The notes under the pieces were generated by a model, which worked only from the letters and a program-made list of their open reading frames with translations, made no database searches and had not been told where the DNA came from. Shown one piece after another: positions 40,301 to 50,700 of a DNA stretch of 64,000 bases. Source of the DNA: Saxidomus purpurata. Its lineage: Eukaryota > Mollusca > Bivalvia > Venerida > Veneridae. Made by a program: the position numbers and the translations under genes. The DNA lies in NCBI GenBank assembly GCA_022818135.1, contig JAFMSR010000006.1, positions 29,970,685 to 30,034,684 of the forward strand, written 5' to 3'. Within the stretch, counting starts at the first letter, position 1. Every line of letters starts with the position of its first letter.

Positions 40301-43300
40301 TTTAACTGTATATGTATCTAATGGGATCTGTCTCAGGACATCGGGATAGGTTCGAATGAGACAAGACGTGATCGATTTATCGGATCTATAGATCGGAGTT
40401 TCGGATTTCACTCATTTAAAACCGATAATAAGAATAACTCAAACTCGACGCATGACTTATTTCCCCTTACGGTACACTATAGAAGTAGAATGAAATCCAG
40501 TAATTACGGATGTTTTTTTGTAATTTTGTAATATTTTACTTTGTTAACGCTTTGTGTCTTACATCAGCTGAATAACGATGGTAAAGTAATCGTGAAATAC
40601 CTTCACGGTGGCGGAACTTGTCTTGTCATGTGCAAAAAGTGATAAGAAATACAGCATTAATTGCGGCGCACAAATCGGTCATTTTGTTTACAGGGAAACT
40701 TAATTGGTCTTTTCATAAGTCACTTTTCTTTGAATTATATATAAAGATGGATAGCCCAAAGAAAGCCCCACGTTTTGCTCTATTTGTACATGGATGCATG
40801 CCCCTTCAACTCGGTCTAGTTTGCTATTGACGCCCCGCCGACTGATCGAAAATGAGAAATGTTTGAATTTTTCGGCGGATAGGACGTACAGAAAACATTT
40901 CGCCATTTTAGCCATTTTCTTGTTCACTACCGTCTTAAATATTGGTGTCTATAAAGTGCATTTCCGTAGAAAAGAGAAAAATGATAGGTCGTACAGAGCT
41001 AGGAAATATGATAGGATGTACAAAAACACGATAGTCGTTACAGAACAGCTTTCAAACGGACATCGTTTCGTCTTCCCTTGTATGCAAGAGATAAAGCTTC
41101 TATTCTTTCAAAAACGTAACAAATCAGGACCAGTTGCCATTACTCTTGGAAGGGAAGGGAAAACGGAACGATGTCCGTGTGAAAGCTGTTCTGTAACGAC
41201 TGTCTAGTTTTTTCGGTATTTCCTATCCTACATGTATTCTCTTGCTCTGTACGACCTATCATTTTTCTCTCTTCTACTGAAATGCTTTCTATATTTTAGA
41301 AAAACAAACTCTTGCTAATGAACAGACGCTATTGGACAAGAAAAGGGTGAAAATATATATTTTCTTTACGTCATATCCGCCGGAAAATTAAGACATTTTC
41401 TCACTGTCGATCAGTCGACGGGGTGTTAATAAAAAACCAGACCAAATTAAATGGGCATGCATACATGTACACAAAGAACAAAAAGTGTTGCCTTCTTTGG
41501 GCTATCCGTCTTTATATTTGATTCAAAGAAAAGCGACTTACGCAAAGACCAAGTTTCCCTGTTGACAAAGTGGCTAGTATTTGTCCGTCATTAACGCTGC
41601 ATTTTTTATCGTTTTTTGCACACGACACAATAAGTTCCGCCACCGTGACCTTCATCGGATGTGAACTTATTGCACACATGATGTAACGGTCCAAACAAAT
41701 CCTTTAAAAGTAAAGCCCAGTTACAGCAGTTTTTAGATAATTTCTGCAGACACATAAGAATAGTCCGAATTTAATTTCTTTGACACAAATCATCAGCTGA
41801 AAATTAACCTGAAATTAGGACCTATAAATATTGATTGTTAAAATGGGATAAATATATGACACTGCTAGCTTTATGTAAGTGAATATCATATCATCAATAT
41901 CGCGCATTTTTCATTGAGTCCAGCATAGCTTATTCTATGGCGATTTGTCCGTCGGTCTGTCCGTAAACTTTTCATTGATAACACTCTTCAGGTCACACGT
42001 TTAATATGACTTTCATTTAACTTGCTCAGAAGCGTGTCTGTAACATGTAGATGATCCCTGTTTTTGTTGTCAGTGGGTCAAAGGTCAAGGTCACAATGAC
42101 CTCCGATAGCGTTTTCTTGATAACACTCTACAGGTCACAACTTTCATTTAATTTTCGCCAAACTAGCTCAGAAATTTGCCTGTGACATGTAGATGATTCC
42201 GATTGCTTTTGTAGTCAGTGAGACAAGGTCAAGGTCACAGTGACGTCCGTAAGTTTTACCTTGATAGCGCTCTGCATGTAACAATTTTAATTCAACTTTC
42301 ATGAAACTTTCTCAGAAGCTTGCCTGCAACCTGGAAATGATCCCTATTGTTTTAGAATCAGTGGGTCAAAGTTCAAGGTCACAGTGACATAAACTTTGAA
42401 AACCTTTTCTTTTCAATAGTTTGAGATCTAATTATCAATGGCAGTCTTCATACGATGTTTGGTCTTACTTAGTTGATGATTCCTACTGTTTCTAGAGTCA
42501 TTTCGTCAAGGTCACAGTGACCTCTGTTAGGTTTTCCTTGATGACATTCTAAAAGATTTTCACAAAACTAACTCAGAAAAGTCTAGTCAGTCCCCTAAAG
42601 CGATACTGGCCCTATAGAGCCTATTGTTTAAAGTTCTTTATAACTTATTATTTATAGGTCCTATGTTTGAACTATATTTAGGGTATGTTTAAGTGTAGAA
42701 TAGTCATTTCATATATATGTGAAAAGAATTGAACTTGGAATGCAACATTTACACAAAGTGTACAAGTTTCTATCTGTTTTGCATATTGAATGTTCAATTT
42801 TTTGCAGACTGTTACCTCAATTAGACTTTTGGATTGGTGGGAAACTGATGAAATATGATAATGGTTTCACGGTTGAAGGAAACGCAGACATTTATTTTGG
42901 AATTCCGAGTGTTCAATCCGTGAGAACTCATTTTATATCATATTATATTAACACATTTGTAATTATTTGATCATTGCTGCTGACATTATTTCTGTGGATA
43001 TCTAAAGAAATGGTTTACAAGTACAATGTATGCGTCTATTCTGTTTGTCGTTTACAGATGCTTACTGCAATGTTTCGGGAAGAGTGGACGGGTGTTATTG
43101 ATATTCAGTTGTCAGCCCCTCCAATCCTAAAGTTCAAACTTTTCGGCAAGGAATATTCAGTAACCCTGAAGTTAGAGACTGCGACTGTAAATGCCTACAT
43201 TTCTTTTGGAGGTAATCAATTAGCGTGTAAAGCTTCTATATACTTTTTTTGTAAATTTACTGATTTCATTTACTAAAATTACTAAGCGAATATAAGTGTA

Positions 43301-46300
43301 ACTATGAAAGCAATTTCCGCATTTTTATGATACATGTACATGACAAGGAAACTGTGTCATTTTGCGTTTGTGCGTTTTGAGAAAATATATAAAATGTATT
43401 TTGCTAAGAAAAACAAGTTGAATTGACCAAAACAGGATAGAGTGGACAGTTAACATGGGATAAGTTTTAAGAATGGAGTAGATCAGAATAATTTATTTTT
43501 AGATTTTATCATAACTTGTGTAATCATGATAGCACACCCCTGCTGATAGCTCTAATTGATACAAATGTAGTCACTTTTAACATTTTAGGAACAATATTTG
43601 AATTCTCTGATGTCCATTGTCCATTAAAACGATGCATGAACAATTTTTTTTGTTCTAGATTCTAATCGTCAATGGTGTGGCGAAGTCTCTAACCCACAAG
43701 GCGTGTTCCTGTCCGCAATGCTCGAAATAAACCCCTTCAAAGGAGTACCACTTCTTCAAGAGTTTGTAATTTCTTCTTCACACCGTTTGTATGCATTTGT
43801 AGCAACAGATCCCAAAGAAAACCCGCTGGAAGGAATAAAACTCAATGTGCGAGATGATATACTTGAATTAGATAAACTACTAAACCACACACTGATTGTT
43901 TTGAATGACGCTGTTCACGACTTAAGAAATATTTTGTCTGACTCATTAGTAGAAGCTTTAATAGAAATAAAACAGTCAGTTATCATAACCCGAAAAATCG
44001 TAAGTGTAAATTTGGGCGACTTGTTGTCTGAAAACTTTGAAATGATAATGGCTAGTTTAGAAGATATTCGCCAACGCTACTACCAATTGAGAGATGTTAT
44101 TGACAATTTCCTTGACAAAACTGAATTTATAGTTAACGATGTGAAAGATAATTTAACAGAGATGTTAAAAAGGCATGTTAGACGCATCAGAGAAAATATC
44201 AAAGACATTTTTAGTGAGATAACACAAAGAACTATCTCCTCAGCTGGAAACTACGCCGGGTTTGGCTTAAAGTTTTCAACCGATGTGGAACTCTTTGGTC
44301 TAACATTATCAAGAATTGATATAGAGATTGTTTATTCGGAAAAAGATCTACTTCAATGCAGTCGATTTCATAAGGTCAAAAGGCTTTTAGACGGCGAAAG
44401 TGCCCTTCGATTTCTTGGCAGAGCATCCCGTGGAATGAAATTAGGAAAATTTCTAAAAATTGAGGAAGGATATAGACTAGAAGGGGCGTTTGCTCAAGCA
44501 TCTGATAATGGTATTATACAGTTGCAAGTGTTTGTAAACATGATTGGTATAAAGGTAACTTGGGACCTTTTTATCAGCAGAAATGGAATTTATTTTTATT
44601 TGGAAGGTAATGTTTGGGACATTTTTCTTGCTCAAATAGACGTTTCAGCAGTGGTTGGCAAAGATTGGAATCAACTAACGTTTACATGCACGGTAGATTT
44701 GTTGCAAAGGCACGGAAAAAGCGGCACGTACAAGCTTTAACAGCACCATTGCAGGATGAATATTGGAATCTGAATGGCAAGTCAAGAAAGAGGCGGCAAG
44801 TAAAAACAGCAAGCTCATCCTTTCAAAGTAGTTATCTAGATGCTTTGAAAAAGACTATCGGATTGATATCAGATGAAGTGCAAAAACGGTTGTCCCAAGC
44901 TCAGTCCGCACTGTCCTTTGCTCAGAAAGGTGTAACTAAGGCACAAGGATGGTTAGACGACACACAAACGGCAGTGAACGAAGCTAATGTTGTATTTGAC
45001 ATTGCGGTGAAAGAACTTGAATCTTTAAACGAAAAACTCGAAACAGCTAAAGGGCCGCTAAATGACGCTTTAAATACATTAAAGGATGTCCAAAAGGACG
45101 TTGACAATCTTTGCAAAATCCGAACTTGTTCAAAGATTTGCATACCAGGGGTTAAATGCAGTATCTGTTACAAAAAAGTATGGGGTGGAAAAGTACCATA
45201 CCCATGTTGTAGATATACAAGATGTAAGATAAGTGTTCCTGACCCACTTTGCATACTTGCAAACTTAGGATGCAGAATTCTAAGAGCAGCTGCTTATTTG
45301 CTTTTAGAGATAGCAAAGATTTTTGTTAGAACTGCAATGCTTGCTTTTGATATTGCAAAGGCGGCGGTCACGGTTGCACAATTTGTTGTAGACAAATCTC
45401 GTGTAGTATTAACTATAGCTGAAGGGATTCTAGAGTTAGCAAAAATCGGCCTTGAAGTTGCCAAAGGAATTTTAGAAGCGGCAAAAATTGCATTAGAGGT
45501 CTTAAAGCGTGTCATAGGTGCCGCGTTTAAGGTTTTAGAATTTGTCGTAGAATACGGTTTGAAAAGTATAATAGATGTTCGAAACTGTGGATTTAACATC
45601 GAATTATCTACAATAGATTTGCCGGTTTTTGAAGTATCTTGTGAAGTTAATGCTTTTAGGTTAGGCTGGACTAAAATCAAATTGAAAATCAATTTTAAAA
45701 ACATATTACAGAGTATTTGGCAGGCTTCACGGGCAACAATACAGGCCATTTTAAATAGATTTGGTGGAGTTTTTAGTGGAAGAAAGAGGCGAGATATAGA
45801 ATATGATGCAGCATCACGAATGCACGTGCTACTCCGTAAGATACGCGAATCAGACGTTTTGAACAACACTGATACGTATGTGAACCAAACCATTGATATT
45901 GTTAATAATATTACGGGATTTCGTTATACTGAAGAAAATGATTCGAAAAACAGAATTGAAATTTTCCGTGAAAAATGTAGTACGATCACCGTAATACAGG
46001 ATTTTATGGAGTACGCTTTCGAATCATTACAGGAGGTTGTAAACGAATCAAAATCGTATATAGACGAAATTGAAAATGTGAAGAAGGAGATACAAGGCTA
46101 TAGCTCTACCAGCTCTATGGAGAATATTACAGTGGAAAGTATCGGAATAAACAAGGATTTTGCTGCAAAAGATTATAATATGACGGATGATGATTTACAT
46201 AAGGCAATAAATGAAACGAAGTCTGCTGCTGCTTACGATCCATTACTTGTTGAAATACGGTCTGCTGCAAATATTTCAGTACAAAGCGTTGATGCGGAAA

Positions 46301-47504
46301 CAAAATCAATTGAATCTGTAGATTATCTAAGCGCGTGGTTTACATCAATGAAAAACATTACTAAGGACTATTTCAATGAAACTGAATGTGATGACTTTAA
46401 AGACTGTATTTTCTTTTCAATTTCAAGCTTGTATGGTCTTTATGAATATGAAGAGCTTCCTAATATAACCAATATCAAATAATTTATTCTTGATCTAGAA
46501 AATATATTGATCGAGACTTTCCAGAATGAAACATCATCCATATTAGACACATCAATAGCTATGCAATATATTCTTAGTCGCATAAATAGCCTCGTTGAAA
46601 TGAACTCAATTTGTGCCGAGCCTCCAGAGTTCTTAACTCAGCTACAAAATCTTACTGCCTGGTATGGCAGCGACGTACATTTCCATTGTAATGCTTCTGG
46701 CGATCCAGAACCAACCTATAACTGGCTAAGAAATGACACTGATATATCTGGTGAAAGTCTGAGTATTCTAACCATAACCAACACCACATTTAAGGATGCC
46801 TTTGACAAATACAACTGTATTGCTGGAAACGTGGTTGCAAACATTACTTCAAGTGATGCTTATATTACTGTAAAAGGTAAAATGACGGACTTTATTCGGC
46901 TACTTGTCTTTTAGAGAGGCATTCCCTACACATGGTTTCAACTTCAAAAGCATGAATAATATGAGTAGTATCTATGAAAGTGTTACTGCATATGCTAAAT
47001 GTTTAATCTATACATTCGAGTTATTATCGGTAAAATATGTGTTTTAAAAATATGTTGCAGTACCATAAAACCATGTAAAGCTGTTGTGCTATAATGAATC
47101 GGTGAATAGCGGTTTATTGCAGAACGCATCTTTGTTGATATCTTTAGATATCTGTTGTTCTTTAAAACTGTATTTATCTATCATTTACGTTCATTGAAAA
47201 CATTATTCACGTTTGGAGAATAAAAATAAAAAGTCCCCCTTTTAAGGTGAAATTCAGTGTATATTTCAACATAATTTATACATGTACTTTTCCCTTAACG
47301 TTAAAATAAGTTAGGTATGAAACAAAATCTATATCTCTTTTCAGATGAAGATGAATGCTCCAATGAAAATGGAAACTGCGACCACCTTTGTTACAACACA
47401 GTCGGATCATACGTGTGCTCTTGTTACGAGGGTTTCGAGCCTCAAGAAGATAATAAATACCTTTGCATAGGTACATTTTTTTTTTTTTTTTTTTTTTATA
47501 ATAT

Positions 47505-47550
<46 letters not shown>

Positions 47551-47558
47551 GGGGGGTG

Positions 47559-47610
<52 letters not shown>

Positions 47611-47730
47611 TTTGTGTGTGTTGGTAGTGTATGTTTGTGTGTGTACATGATTGTGGGCTTTTTTTTGTGTGGTGTGTGTTTTTTTGTGTGGTGTGGGGGT
47701 TTTTTTTGGGGGGGTTTTTTTTTTTTGTGG

Positions 47731-47763
<33 letters not shown>

Positions 47764-50700
47764 CAGCTTGCATAGTGTAGATAATTGCGATGAAGTTATT
47801 ATATTACTTTTATAAATGTGCCAATTTCAAACCATTAGCAACTCTTTACAGTTGTGGTCAAAACTCAATCTCATTTATAAATCTTATGCTCATTATATAA
47901 ACATCACTAATGGCCAACCGGAGTATGTTATGAACGATATGGATATGCTAACGACAACCTGATTGGGCTTGCAATTAATTTACAATTTTTGTTTAATAAC
48001 TCCAAATAAGTTTTCTTCTTACCGGACATCTTTTTATCTCTCAATTATTTAAAATAACTGCGGCAAGTTAAGACCCATACTGAATGATAAGAGTCAAAGG
48101 AAATTAACGACATCACAGAGACATGGGTGCTCATCACATAATTAAGGTTGGTGCTTCATAAACAACACTTACCTCTTCCATCAGAATTGAATTTAACCAG
48201 TTTTATTTCTTGTAGTAGTTATTCATTTCGTATTACGTAAAATTAAGAAAGCACTCGTCGCTATATACAATTGAATTGCCAATCAACGGGGTTTGGACAC
48301 ACACCTCGAGTGTTTCGTGTTTAGAAACATTTATATTTGATGATATTGCAAATATCTTTAAATTATAAATTTGTTTGTTTCCTAGAAGATAAACATACTA
48401 GTTTTACTTCTACTTCAGCTCCATAAAGACCATATCTGTTGTATTCTCTTCTTTAACCAAATGACCCTGTTTTGTATCGAAACTGTTCACAGTTACACCA
48501 GTGTTGAAGACCACCTCTGAATAAAGACTACCAGGGACAAAAACGTGCACAATTCAAATATTTGTTAACATCCGTAAATAAAGACCACCTGTCGACAAAG
48601 ACCGCATTAGCGTCTTCTCGAGAGAGGTTTTTGTTGTCAGGTTTGTCTGAACATATATCGGTGGAAATTAAAATATTTCATCTCATTCTATCACTGCATG
48701 AATACCTTACATATACAGACTCACAACCTCAGCTAAAGAGCATGTAATAGTTCCTTCGGAATTAAACCTTCACCGATTCGAATAAAAATATACCTAATAT
48801 ACAGGGACTGTGTAAAGACCAGTGGAACACTTAATTCGAATATAAGGATTTGAAGACACCCGTGAATTAAGACCATCTGTCAACAAAGAACGCTTTAGCC
48901 TCTTCTAGGGAGAGTTCTTTGTTCACAGGTTTGACTGTATAACGATTGAAGCATACGAGTGTGTTCTTCTCCACCTAGATACAAACGAATGCAAAACAGA
49001 TAATGGTGGATGCCAACACAAGTGCACGAACGAAGTGGGGTCATTTACGTGTTCCTGCAATGACGGATATAAACTAGACAATGACGGTATATCATGTAGC
49101 GGTAAAAACGAATGCGAAACCGACAATGGTGGATGCGAACATACCTGCCAAAACGTGCCAGGATCATTTAAATGTTCATGTAGAGACGGTTATGAACTAG
49201 AAAATGACGGTAAATCTTGCTCCGATATAAACGAATGTGAAACAAGTAATGGTGCCTGTAACTATACTTGCAAGCACTTAAATGGAACCCTTACGTGCTC
49301 ATGTGGTGATGGTGATGTAGAAGAAAACGGCGGGGAATCTTGCACTGATATGAACGAATGTAAAGAAAGTATTGCAGGATGCGAGCACATGTGTGAAAAC
49401 GTAAATGGATCATATACATGTTCATGTAAGGTTGGGTATGAACTACAAAATGATGGTAAAGCTTGCTCCGATATAAACGAATGTGAAACAAGCAACGGTG
49501 GATGCAGGCAAGTTTGCGAAAATGCTTATGCTATGATGGATATAAACTACATGTACAAGACGACAGTCAGTCTTGTAACGATATCAACGAATGTGTCAAA
49601 GACAATGGAGGATGTGAACACACATGCAGAAATAATAATGGTTCATTTAGTTGTGGTTGTAACGATGGATACGAGTTACTGCCAAACGCTGTCTCCTGTC
49701 GTGATATAAATGAATGCAAAACAGACAATGGCAGATGTGAACACAATTGTCTTAATTTTATCGGAACATATACTTGCCTTTGTTCACCAGGGAGTATATT
49801 GAATGCGGATAATAAGTCATGCAGAGGTTTGTCTTCTTTTGCTATTTTACTGTTATTTTATAGTTATGCATACAACAACTCAGGAAAAGTACTTAAGACA
49901 TGTCGGATATGTTTATAATCAATAATTCGGAAGAGTCTTTCAACTTCGTTTCATAGCCGTAGGTTATTCTTCGGAAGCGCCATTTTTGGTAAGTAAGGAT
50001 ATCATAAAATGGTCTAGTATCCGGCATCCCTGCAAAGAGAATAGTTTAATTGGCAAAACAACTTAGTTTGTTTTAAGTTAATTTAAAGTGACAAGCTAGT
50101 AGTGATTTCTTAAAAGAAGATCCTGTGCGGTCACTACAGCGATTCGGGCTATAACCTTTGATTGGAACACGTTAAAAGTAATCTCTTTTAACCTTTTGGT
50201 AACATTCGAAACAAATAATTCCCAAGTATTAATCTATAGTTCTTTAATTCCAGTTCATATTGTAAGAATGCAAAACAATCCCATAATATCGAATTTTTTT
50301 TAGGAGTACATAGCTGTTCAAATGAATGAACAAATGTTAGATTAATACCTTAAGTTCATGAAAAGTTTGACATACTTTCATTTTTTGCACGCAATTGAAC
50401 CGAACGCGAAATAAGTATTGTTTGTATTTTCTAGACAGTTTGAGCCTAACCATCTGATTTTAAGGCAGTGAAAGTCGGCGAAACCTGTCAGACATATTCA
50501 ACAATCATGCGGAAGGTCATGGTGTCAGGTTTGATGTCTCAGTAGAATCAAAGACATTCCGTAAACTAGCTAGAAAGTTTAGTTGCCTAGGATACGTTGA
50601 TCAACTCTAATGGGATTCGAACTCGTAAATATAATGTGCTTTTTAATTGCTTGGTCATGGAGTTTATATATGCAGTGTCAATCTAATATCACTTTTTAAA

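Larger units (their letters stand above)
40191..42807. other. Gene B intron with two repeat elements
   Basis: Contains the 1.05-kb inverted-repeat element (40,601-41,652) and a tandem repeat (about 41,935-42,590). No other exon seen. Confidence 0.6.

Noticed and set aside
40794..41207. 137-codon open frame in the intron after exon 11
   Set aside because: It runs through both arms of an inverted repeat and mirrors itself; no coding features.
47317..47775. 152-codon frame continuing from EGF exon 15 into poly-F
   Set aside because: After the GTACAT donor it is translated T-run noise; only 47,345-47,470 is exon.
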